A stretch of DNA of 64,000 nt from Sitta carolinensis (lineage: Eukaryota > Chordata > Aves > Passeriformes > Sittidae). Under the pieces are notes generated by a model. The model was not told the origin of the DNA. It saw only the letters and a list, made by a program, of their open reading frames with translations, and searched no databases. How positions within the stretch are numbered: position 1 is the stretch's first letter; every line of letters begins with the position of its first letter. The position numbers were made by a program, and so were the translations under genes. Positions 55,060 through 64,000 of the stretch are shown piece after piece. Location: contig CM063283.1 of NCBI GenBank assembly GCA_032173965.1, positions 81,222,743-81,286,742 on the forward strand, written 5' to 3'.

Positions 55060-55337
55060 ATCCCTTTTTGGTATTCACTGATACGTAGTAATCGTGTACA
55101 GATTAAACTACAAGAGAATTGTTACTGATTACTCAACGAGGTGGAGTTTTTTGCCTTTTTTTTTTTTAATAAAATTTATGGTGTTTCTCAAGCGCTTGCT
55201 TAATATATTTAATATTTGATCAAAGCTTGCAGCCTTGAGCCAAAGGTACAAACCATTTATAAATTCTGAACGGCGTCTTTTATTCTGGACTTTGAAAGCC
55301 TCACTTTGCTTTCTGATGCTATACTGCGGTGATGCTT

Positions 55338-55860
55338 GTGGTACATGCAGCGCCTGGACTCGCCACTAATCAGGGAGACGCTCCATGGCCGGGAAGTTTC
55401 GAAATGGCTTGGGTGGGTGCTAATAGCCGTCGTCCCCAAAGGGAGGTGTGCGCAGAGGCCCCGCTGCTTGCTGCCCTCGGCTGAGCTCCGCCAGCCGCCT
55501 GTGGCTGCTCGCCGCCTGCCCGCCGAACAGGGATGCTGGCCGGGCTCTGGCGGGCAGCTCGCCCTCCTGCCCGGCTGCCCCGCAGCTGCTGGGCCGGCCC
55601 TCTGCGATAAACCAGCCGCCTGCTGCTCCTTATTGCCCGGCCGCTGCCTTGTCCTGCTCTGCTCCTGATATCCCAGCCTCGCTCACAGCCCTGCTCCAGC
55701 TTCCCCCGCGCACCCTGGCCCCAGGCTGGGTCATCCAGCCTGTCCCTGCCCGACCCCCGAGGCCCTTGCCCGGTCACACATCAGCCCGGCGATTCAGTGC
55801 CAGCACCAGACCCGGCCCGTGTCTGTGTTACCCCCGCGCTTCCCCAGGGGCTTATTGAGA
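55338..55860. promoter_or_regulatory. CpG-rich, GC-rich block (possible CpG island) after exon B
   Basis: Starting about 285 bp downstream of exon B, some 500 bp are markedly GC-rich with many CpG steps (for example CTCGCCGCCTGCCCGCCG), in sharp contrast with the AT-rich intron around it. Long open frames on both strands here (135-136 codons) are a by-product of few stop codons. It may be a CpG island marking an intragenic or antisense promoter, or simply an unmethylated or biased-conversion patch. No TATA box or clear first exon was found. Confidence 0.5.
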
Positions 55861-56205
55861 TCCACATTGCGGCCACCCTGGGTTTCTAATCCAGTAAAAT
55901 GGGCTTAAATGCATAGATGGCTTCTGACCTCCTGATTTCATTTAGGAAAACTGTGGATGAATGTCTGTGGGATATTTCTAACGTCAGGAAGACATCAAAT
56001 GGTTCGGTGAATGCCTCTGGAATCATACAGGAGCCACGTGGAATGGTTTAGTTAGTGGAGGAATGGGCAGGGCAACTGAGATTAATTTCCATATTTCCCC
56101 ATGCAGTCATGAGTGGCAATTAAGTGCTTACTAACAGGCTGAAGCAGAGCCTGCCTTCTCATGGGCTCCAGAGAGCTTCTGCCTGCCTGCATGCAGCCAG
56201 TCTGA

Positions 56206-56255
56206 CTTCTGTGTCATTTCCATGAAAATGACACAGAAGATTTCCATGAAAATCT
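56206..56255. repeat. Twin overlapping hairpins with the same loop
   Basis: CTTCTGTGTCATTT (56206-56219) pairs perfectly with AAATGACACAGAAG (56226-56239) around the loop CCATGA. The next bases form AGATTT (56238-56243), loop CCATGA again, and AAATCT (56250-56255). The 14-base sequence ATTTCCATGAAAAT is therefore present twice as a direct repeat. The pattern looks like a template-switch event during replication. No known element is recognised. Confidence 0.85.
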
Positions 56256-57067
56256 GTCTCCATCCTTTGACAGGAACTTCAGAGCAGGTGATCACAGGCA
56301 CCTGGCCCAAGGTTTCATTTCCAAACAAAGACTGAAATTAGAGGGCTTGGCTGTTTCCACTGCAGATATTTTACATACAAATGATGCATTAAGCATGTGG
56401 AACTTTTGATTACATACTATGACATCAGTTTTATTACAAGCCATTGTTTAAACCTCTGCAGGATAGTCACAATTTAATCTCTTGCTTGTAAAACAACCAC
56501 AGGAAATTACCCTTACTCTTCACTTGATGTACGTATTCATTTTTTCTGATGGGCATGTGCTGCATGGCACCATGCAAGAGGGCTAAGGGGATTAGTATTT
56601 CATTGGGCTAAAGTGAAGAATGCAGAATTTAATGTGACTGTTCTGTGTCTCTAGATAACAGTAGTTTCCTTGATTATAGCAAGGCCTTGTACTGTGCCTC
56701 TTTAATTTAGGATCATCCTGATCTTTGATTTATCATTATTAACTCATACTTTAAAGGAACCAGAAATGTTTCCGTTTGGAAATCTGTGGTTGAGCAAGAA
56801 GGTGACCAGTCTGATGTAAAAAATAATAATATACTAGTGAGATTTACCTGCAGCTCTTGTGTCCTTTACATTTCAACATTATTGATGTAAGAAAGGCCAT
56901 AAATAATGATAGACTGACTGATTTTGCCTGTTCATTCCCACACAGATGCTCTGAATCACTCAGGGGTAGCAGTAGCGGCTGCACATAAGCACACTGGTGA
57001 AACCCAGAGTGGGCTGTAAATTCAGTTCCAAACCTTTCTTTGGTTCAGGTGTAAAAAGATGCTCCTG

Positions 57068-57073
57068 GGTATT
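57068..57073 (+). repeat. Left target-site duplication GGTATT
   Basis: This hexamer directly precedes the TG end of the LTR and is identical to the one following the CA end. Confidence 0.85.
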
Positions 57074-57393
57074 TGTTGTGGTGTGTTTTTATTCTAATTT
57101 ATTGTTTTATTGTATTAGTTCATTGTTAATAGTTTTATTGTTAATGGTTCATTCCAATATACCCTATGTTTTTCCCAAGTTGGTCTATCCCTACTGTTGT
57201 ACCCACCCCTGAAGTTTCCTATAATGTTAAACCCTGCCCTATGTTCCAGCTCCTTCCCTGTCAAGCAGTGTTTCCCTGCCCAGCTTCTTCCCATCCATCA
57301 CAGTTGTCCCATCCCCTGTTCCAGACCCTTCCTTGTCAATCCTCCCTCCAGCCTATCCCTGCACTTGGGGTGTCACCCAAACCTCGATGCCCC

Positions 57394-57406
57394 ATTGGCT
57401 CACGTG
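57394..57406 (+). promoter_or_regulatory. LTR U3 upstream elements: inverted CCAAT and CACGTG E-box
   Basis: ATTGG (inverted CCAAT, an NF-Y-type site) is followed after two bases by CACGTG inside CTCACGTGACC, a USF/MYC-type E-box. They lie about 110-125 bp upstream of the TATA box, a normal distance for U3 enhancer-proximal elements. Binding is inferred from motif only. Confidence 0.5.
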
Positions 57407-57517
57407 ACCCCCAGTCCTCCCTCATTATTTCAGGATGTTGTCAATCCCACCTTGGACTCCTCCCCTCTCCCTACCATGTTGGTTGTAAGTTTGTGTCCAC
57501 CCCTGGGATCCTCCCCC

Positions 57518-57524
57518 TATAAAA
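57518..57524 (+). promoter_or_regulatory. LTR TATA box (TATAAAA)
   Basis: TATAAAA sits in a C-rich context (CTCCCCCTATAAAACCCC). A start site about 25-30 bp downstream would fall near 57545-57555, giving a short R region before the poly(A) signal. Confidence 0.65.
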
Positions 57525-57575
57525 CCCCTGCACACGCCAGTTCTGGGTCTCTTCATCCCTGACCCTCTCTGAGGA

Positions 57576-57581
57576 AATAAA
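57576..57581 (+). terminator. LTR poly(A) signal (AATAAA)
   Basis: AATAAA lies 52 bp after the TATA box, inside the LTR. It is in the sense direction of DHRSX and so could in principle end transcripts prematurely in this intron. The T/G-rich stretch after it (CTCTGGTTTTTG, about 57606-57618) fits a downstream element. Confidence 0.6.
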
Positions 57582-57792
57582 CCCTTGGGAATCATACGAA
57601 GGACCCTCTCTGGTTTTTGCCCTAATCCTCAACACCTTTCCCGTGTTGGTGCTACAGAGAGCAGTCTTGCTGCCCGGGGATCAAGCATCCGCTGCCTTAT
57701 CTCTGCCTGCGTCTATTCCAGACCAGGAGAGACCACTCTCGGCACAGTCTGAGACCAGGGCTAACTGGGGAACCCTCTCAGGCATTGTGTCA

Positions 57793-57798
57793 GGTATT
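57793..57798 (+). repeat. Right target-site duplication GGTATT
   Basis: This hexamer directly follows the CA end of the LTR and matches the left copy base for base. The identity suggests a relatively young insertion, though six bases give little dating power. Confidence 0.85.
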
Positions 57799-58889
57799 TT
57801 TTTTATCCTAACTGCCAATAAGCCCTCCTTCAGGCAAGTAGTTTGACATCACCATAAATAGTGCTGCAAAAACCAGTGAGATCACTCATGTGTTTGAGTG
57901 TGTCTCTCCAGCGTGAGCAGGGGATTTAGCAGGAGGACTGCTGGGGGGTATCATACCCAGGCATTGCCTACTCCACAGGGCCCTGGAGATGCCTTGTGAT
58001 TCAGAGCAACATCCAAGAGCTTTAATGGATGTGGTAAAGACACCCATGGTAAGCAGTTTCCTGGTGATGACATATCTCATTTTTGCTGCTTGTGTGATTG
58101 GGAAATCACACTAAAATTTTTCTACTCTCATTTTTTTTTGGGGGGGTTTAATTTATTTTGAGTTTCAGCTGTTGGCCATAATTCATTTTACGGCTCGGAT
58201 GTATGTTCCCAGGTTGGCCGGTAGTCCTAACCTAGCAGCAAAGCCATCTGGAGTCACTATTGGAGAAAGGGGGGGGATGTACTCCATGCTGGAGAAATTA
58301 CTTCTGGTAGCAGGCTGAATTGTTTACCACACTCTTGTCCTAGATGCTAGCTGGGCTAGTGTCCTGACTAGAGATGAGTGACAGTACTGGAACAGGGTTT
58401 CATCCATCAAGTATAGCAGAGAAAAAAAGGCAGGAGACTTGTTTTGACCTAAATGAGACAGTAAACTGAGGTTCAATTCTTTGCTTTACCACAGACTTTT
58501 CTGTGGAATCCTTCTCCCACCCAGGAGGCTCTGTGTTGGCAGTCACATTTGTGGCCATTTCTCCTCATTGCTTGTACTTGTTGCTGAGATATCTGATCTG
58601 AAACCAGACACCATCCATATCAGTGACCACAGGGCAACTGCATAACTAATTGTTGGAAGGCCTGTCCCATGAGCAGTGTTAAATGAAGCTTGTGTTACTG
58701 TCCTCCATGTTTCCTCTTTAGTTTGTTTCCTGCTGTCTTACCAACCTGATTTATCCCATGTTGCTCTGGTTAGCTCTCTTCATTGGGATGGCTAATTTAA
58801 TTTTGTCTTTTTGCATTTTACATTACTTTCCTTTCTTTGTTGTCTCTTTCTTCATGCTTGCCTGCTTCTTCATCTGTCATTTGAGCTTT

Positions 58890-59070
58890 TTTTGTTTGAA
58901 TTGCCTTTTCCCTCCCCATCTCATTTTTTTCTTTTTATTTTTTTCTTTGAGGCTGTCTTATTTCTACCCACCAGTTTATCTCCTCCTCTCCATTTATCTT
59001 CTTCCTATCTTTTTCCCCTAGCCCCTCTCATATCTCTTCCATATAAATGCCATTTTTCCTCCTCCTGCCC
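58890..59070. repeat. Pyrimidine-rich stretch
   Basis: About 180 bases consist mostly of T and C with several T6-T7 runs. Nothing coding is recognised in it. It is low-complexity intron. Confidence 0.6.
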
Positions 59071-60734
59071 CTCCTCTTCATACACACCAGTGGAAGAGAC
59101 ATGGTACAGGTACATCAAGGCAGGACAGAGCTTGTTCCAAACAGGCAGGGCACAGCTTGTTTCATGTGTGTTATTGAAAATGCAAACACACACACACAAG
59201 AACACTGACTGTTCTCCCAGTTCTTTTGCTGAAGGATATATATGAAGAACATCAAACGCCTTTGTGGTCTTTTAGATCCAGACCATCTTCAACAGCAATC
59301 ACATGAGTCGACAAGGGGATCCCTGAGGCAAATCATTCTCCTTCATCCCTACTTTGAACATGACTGTTTTCAGGGAGGTGAAAGTTTAAGAGAAACCCAA
59401 CGTATCTGCAGACATTTCCAGAGTGGTGATTTCAGCAATTGCATGCAGAAGGTAGTACAATGTGTGCTACAGCAGTACAGCCAGCACAGTCTTCTTTCCT
59501 CTTTTGCCTGCCTTAAATAATACTTTCTAAACTGAGAGGAGAATAAAAACTATGGTCAGGAGAGAATATGGCTGTCTGGTTTCAGCAAAAGCATGAAGAA
59601 TAATCTAGAATCTACTTGGGTTGAGATAGGCTTGAGCAGTGCACTGGAGTTCATGGTGCTCTTTCAAGGCTGGGGTGTAGGACACCCTTGAGTGCTCTAC
59701 CTACCGAAGTAAGAAGGTATTTTTAGGAAAATAAAGACAAAAAGGGCCGTATTCTCTTTCCCAGGCTGTAGATCACACTTGAATATACTTCTTTCCCAGG
59801 GGTTAGCATCTGTGTGTGTTCTGTCTAGCTTTTTCTCCATGACTAACTATTCCTTTCATCATCCTCTCTTTTTGCATACCAAATGGGCCCTATAATGCTG
59901 TGAATCACAGATCTATGAACTCCCCAGCCACAGTAACACATCTCCTTTTCTGGTTCACATCTCTTGTATATTCAAAAACAGTTAGTCACACTTTTCTGCT
60001 CCCTTTCCTCTGTTCTCCAATTGCAGAAGGAGCTGGATTTTTTTTAAACTCTTCAAGCTGAATATAATATATTAGATATAATTTCTGTATTTTTCCCTGT
60101 AGCCCTAGTGCATGAATCATGTCAGAGACGATAGAAGTTAAATTAAAAGAATTGCAAAATTCCCAGCTGCCACATGTGTGTCCTAGCTAGTGTAAAACAG
60201 GATAAACAGCTTTGCCCTGGACCTGGGAAGATTCTGGAGAGACCAGGCAGCTCCAGTTCATCTCCTCTGTTAGGCAGTTCATAAGGAACTGTTACAGGAA
60301 GTGTAAGGTACTGATGGGAAAATCTGTCCAACAAAGTGTCTGGAGATCTCCTGTTCTTGGATAAAGGTGTCCTTCATCTTCTCTTCTTCTGTGTATGCAA
60401 TGTTTGTTGGTCAAAAAGTTGTATTAAGTTTGGGCAGAAAGTTGAGTTTTTCCATCAGCATTACAGAAATTTAAAAGAATTATTTTCCATGAACAGCAAC
60501 TAAAATTTAAGATGATGAATTACTTTTGGAAAATATGTATCCATTTTTGAAATCAAATAATTTGATTTCAATGTTCTAAATTTATTTTAAATTTATTTGT
60601 AATTATCCCTATGAGTACATTCGTATTCAGATTTTGAAGTATGACAATAAAAGTGATACTCCCAAACTTTAGTTTTTAAACCATTATTTTAAAGTATATC
60701 CATCAGTTTCAAATTATTTTTTCTTTTTTCTCTG

Positions 60735-60765
60735 TTTTTTTTTTCTTTTTTTTTTTTTTTTTTTT
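60735..60765. repeat. Interrupted T homopolymer (T10-C-T20)
   Basis: Ten T residues, one C, then twenty T residues, followed by AAGCTGAAC. It is part of a longer T/C-rich stretch beginning near 60717. Confidence 0.9.
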
Positions 60766-63700
60766 AAGCTGAACATTCGTGTAAAATAGATTTTTTTACT
60801 AAGAATGGTTTGATGAGTCAACATTTTTTCCAAGGAAAAGCTTCTGTGTTTTAAATATCCAATTAGTTCCTTCAGTGCCTATTCATGATTGATCTGTCTT
60901 TTAAAGTTTCTTAATTCTCTTTGACTGGAAGAACTGGATGAATAACCTCTTAAATTCAAGCAAAAGCAAACATGAAGCTGGTGTAGCATAGTAGTATCAT
61001 AGTGCTGTTGGGTATTTTTCTATTCTATAATAAAGGAAAATTTGTAAAAGGAAGTAGGAGAGATTTTCATTATTGCCCCTTTTTTGTAAATCAAATGTAG
61101 TCAGTACAGAAGTCTTTCATAATAACATATAAAGAGCTGTGTCACTGAGCTGTTGTTCAATAAAATGCTGTGCAAAATACAGAAATTGTAATAATAAAAA
61201 ATTCTAGATCATTCATTATCATATTATCATAGGTTTTATTTAACTCATGGAATACATGGTTTTGTTTGAGTTCTGCTATTTAAGCATCTTCTCCACGTTG
61301 TCTTCTATTGCATATCCTGGTTCTATTTGCAACATAAATCATGTTGCCTTGACAGGACCAAATGCCAACTGCAGTACAATGCTGTATTCATTTAGACATG
61401 TCCTTCCTGCAGCAGGTTATCAAGTTTTCCTGTGTAGAGTTAGACGATAAATATTTAACTGCTTACTGCTCACACATTTCTTTGCCAAATGCTTTCTGTA
61501 TGAATGCAAAAGGATTTGCTGCTTTGCAAAATGATCCCTTGTGTTTGCAGTGATTAGCATTAATTGCAAAAATTGACTGGCCTAGAAAATGAGTGTATTG
61601 GGGAAGACACAGATCTCAAATTCTATAAGTTAATTTTTAAAAAAATGGGCTATTGTATCAGCAGACCAATTCATCAATTCAAAAGACAGAGTTCTAGCTC
61701 AAATGCATCAAGTGTTTTATTCATTCTTGTTCGTTCCTACAGCCAATAACAAGGAAATATTTAAGTCAGGATGCCACCTTCAGAAAGCTTTCATTTTACA
61801 TTTATCAGTGTATTTTCGTTCTGTCTAATCAAAATGCTTTTAGGGTTGATTGACTTCTGGAGAACAATAACAGAGTGTAACACTGATACCACAAAGGTTA
61901 TGTCAGACTTACATGTTTTTGGAGATATTAAGTGTAGCTACTTTATTGTCACAATGTTAAATTCCTTGTCCAAAAGAATTAGTGTTCTAAACAAAGGATT
62001 GTTAATAATGGTTGTTGGTTTAATAAGACATGGCGTTTCTGAATGTTTATTTCAAAATTGCAGCATGCTGGGAAGTATGTGAGATATGGGTGCCCCTGCT
62101 GCCCAGCGTCTCCCTGCACCATGGGCTGGGTGGGAGAAGCCAGCTCTGTGTGGCATTCGGGACAGTGGCTCTCACAGATGTGCTGATTTGCAGAGAAGCA
62201 AGATGGTTCTATGGTAATTTGAAAGTGAATGTATTGCATTCCTGTGATAAAGAGGGCAAAAGGGACTTAGAGAACTGGAAGTGGAGAGAGGGCTTGCTGC
62301 CCTTGAGAGGGGAAGGTTAGTTTAACATCTTTCTATCAGCAAAAAGACTCATTCAGGCTGAATGAACATTAAAAGCTTTGGAGTTCAGGTCCTGGGTGAT
62401 TATTCAAGTGTTTTAAGCATTTCTCTCGATTGCCTTAACTACCACCATCCTCTCAGTATCTTGTCAGTGGAGTTGTCCTTTGGGCTGCCTAGCACAGCTG
62501 GGGAAGGCTGGCGCACATGCCTATAAATGACTGGAATAATGTGTTAAGAGAAATGGTCAAAATTATCAGCTCACCTTCCAGAAACCCCCTCCAGGTTCAG
62601 CCCTGCTGTTGCTCTTGGTTCTTCATAGCCATACATTCCATGTCTTGCCACATGCATTAAGGATTGTGAGGTATTGTGCAGGGAGCTGAAGACAGATTTC
62701 TGCCTTGGTGATTTGTTAACTCTTAACCTTTTCTCTAGTGCTCATCCTAAACCTCTTTGTTCAGAGAAGGAGAACTTCGTCTGTTCAAAAGCAGACCAAC
62801 TGTCCAAAAGTGGTCTCAAAATTGGGACATGCACCTGGGAAGAAAAATTAGTCTTTTGATTAATCAAGTTCTGGATAAAATTGTGTTGTGAAAACTATGC
62901 TTTCTAGGTAAAATGAATCTCTAAACACAAAATATTTTACGCCTTCCAGGAGTTTTAATACTGCCAGAATGTCTGATGCAGTTGTAGTTTTGTTTCTCCT
63001 TTTCTTTAGTTCTCATTATGTGTTTGGGGTGCTGTGGTAACTCAGCTTTTCTTGCCGTGGGAGGTGGAGAGGGGCTGTACACAGCAAAGTCTCAACTTCC
63101 CAAGGACAGAGACTGAGGAGCACTGTGGCTCACAGTAGCTTTTAGGAGAAGCTCAAGAGCTTTTAACAGTGATGTTAAAGGAGTGGTGGGCATGTTCAGT
63201 ACCTGAATTGCCACAAAAATCAATCAATCAATCTGTCAAAGCAGCAGTTTCTTTGCATTCTTTTTTCAGTGAGGGCTGGGGCAGGGCAGTTCTGCGACTG
63301 TGTTGGTTTTCCAACACATGAAATTTCTTGTCATTTCCTGGAAAGCTAAACCTGCCAGATTTCACTAGGTTCTGGCAGGTCTGCAAGTGTAAGAGGTTTT
63401 AAGCATTCTGGTCCCAGGCTATGGCATGCCCCTTCTTATGAAATACTTGGTTTTCCATTACAGATCCCTGTTTACAGTATTCCAGAGTGACACTGTGTTG
63501 GGAAATTCAAAAAGTGAACCCTAAAACTCAGTTCTAAGGCCAAATGATACAGAAAGTGATTGCTGACACTGTCCTTCACAGTACTTAGAAATAATCAATT
63601 TGCAATGCTGGCTCTGGACTGCTTTGTATCTTACTACTTTCTTCTAGGCTTTTGTGTTTTGCTGAAGTTGGCATTTTTTTGTTCCTCAGATAAGACACGC

Positions 63701-64000
63701 CCGCTTCACAGGCCCCTTTCATATTTAAATCTTATTTAAATTCCACCTGATTTCTGACAGTGGATGAGTGATGCTGTTGATAGACAGTGTCACAAGAACA
63801 AAAGCCTTTCATGCTGTGTCTGGACTGTGACTCATTTCATGGATGCACAAAACTGCCACATTTTAATTCCTCTGGTACCTGTTGGCATTCAGCTGAATTT
63901 CTTCTTTAAACTAGAAAGGTCTTCCAACTAAGGATAAGGCTTCTTGTGATGGCTTTTAACAAACAGCTGTCTTTTTTATGAGTTTGTTCCTTGTCTTAAC

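Larger units (their letters stand above)
57074..57792 (+). mobile_element. Solo endogenous-retrovirus LTR (719 bp)
   Basis: The element starts TGTTGTGGTG and ends ATTGTGTCA, so it has the TG...CA ends of a retroviral LTR. It is flanked on both sides by the identical hexamer GGTATT (57068-57073 and 57793-57798). Inside, in correct order, are an inverted CCAAT box (57394-57398), a CACGTG E-box (57401-57406), a TATAAAA box (57518-57524) and AATAAA (57576-57581), followed by about 210 bp of U5. No gag, pol or env lies beside it and only one LTR is present, so it is a solo LTR left by LTR-LTR recombination. A 6-bp target duplication and a short R region point to an ERVK/alpharetrovirus-like (class II) family. 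The family name cannot be given from the sequence alone. It lies in the sense direction of the host gene, inside an intron. Confidence 0.85.
55054..64000 (+). other. DHRSX: 3' partial intron of DHRSX (downstream of exon B)
   Basis: No further DHRSX exon is visible. The expected YxxxK-bearing segment is not encoded in any frame here, so this intron runs past base 64000. It holds a CpG-rich block right after exon B (about 55338-55860), twin hairpins (56206-56255), a complete solo LTR (57074-57792), pyrimidine-rich sequence (about 58890-59070), a short CA repeat (59185-59198) and T-rich homopolymers (60735-60765). The rest looks like unique AT-rich intron. Confidence 0.8.

Noticed and set aside
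55370..55858. Overlapping open frames of 135-136 codons on both strands
   Set aside because: They are explained by the stop-poor CpG-rich block. Both are Ala/Pro/Arg-rich, with no motif.
57166..57562. Two plus-strand open frames of about 120 codons
   Set aside because: Both lie inside the solo LTR, which is non-coding. The Pro/Ser-rich composition reflects the C-rich U3.
1..64000. Nested ZBED1 gene, as in the human DHRSX locus
   Set aside because: A ZBED1-like coding exon would give an open frame of several hundred codons. Nothing longer than 228 codons exists here.
55054..64000. Next DHRSX exon with the catalytic YxxxK pair
   Set aside because: No frame shows a Tyr-x-x-x-Lys segment in an SDR-like context, so the exon is presumed to lie outside the window.

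Overview
The window looks like vertebrate nuclear DNA, most likely from a bird. It is AT-rich, almost wholly intronic, has no bacterial-style gene packing, and shows no recognisable mammalian SINE/LINE load. It does carry retroviral LTRs. The species cannot be named from the sequence. The bird call is an inference from low repeat density and LTR style; I found no clean CR1 element to confirm it.

Only one gene is supported: the plus-strand orthologue of DHRSX, a short-chain dehydrogenase/reductase. Two consecutive internal coding exons are present. Exon A (41342-41443) carries the CDLAS segment and the first half of the NNAG motif. Exon B (54846-55053) completes NNAG and carries the GLNYLGHF helix and the catalytic serine in VSSATH. 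The codon split across the intron joins perfectly (G + CT = Ala). The Rossmann glycine motif should lie in an exon before base 1, and the YxxxK catalytic exon after base 64000, since neither is in the window. All 64 kb is therefore the middle of one gene: a 5' partial intron of at least 41 kb, an internal intron of 13.4 kb, and a 3' partial intron of at least 8.9 kb.

The introns hold these other structures. A complete solo LTR of 719 bp lies at 57074-57792, with a perfect 6-bp target duplication, a CCAAT/E-box pair, a TATA box and a poly(A) signal, all in the gene's sense direction. Two further LTR-like stretches are less certain: about 17.9-18.1 kb on the plus strand, and about 13.3-14.5 kb on the minus strand. 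A CpG-rich block lies 285 bp after exon B. There are two hairpin clusters (27983-28060 and 56206-56255), a 49-bp perfect alternating purine-pyrimidine tract, a long AT dinucleotide repeat, a G21 run and several long A/T homopolymers.

No convincing undescribed biological system was found. The most useful items are the dated-by-structure solo LTR, the twin hairpins with identical loops next to it, and the intronic CpG block. Open reading frames other than the two exons look like chance ORFs.
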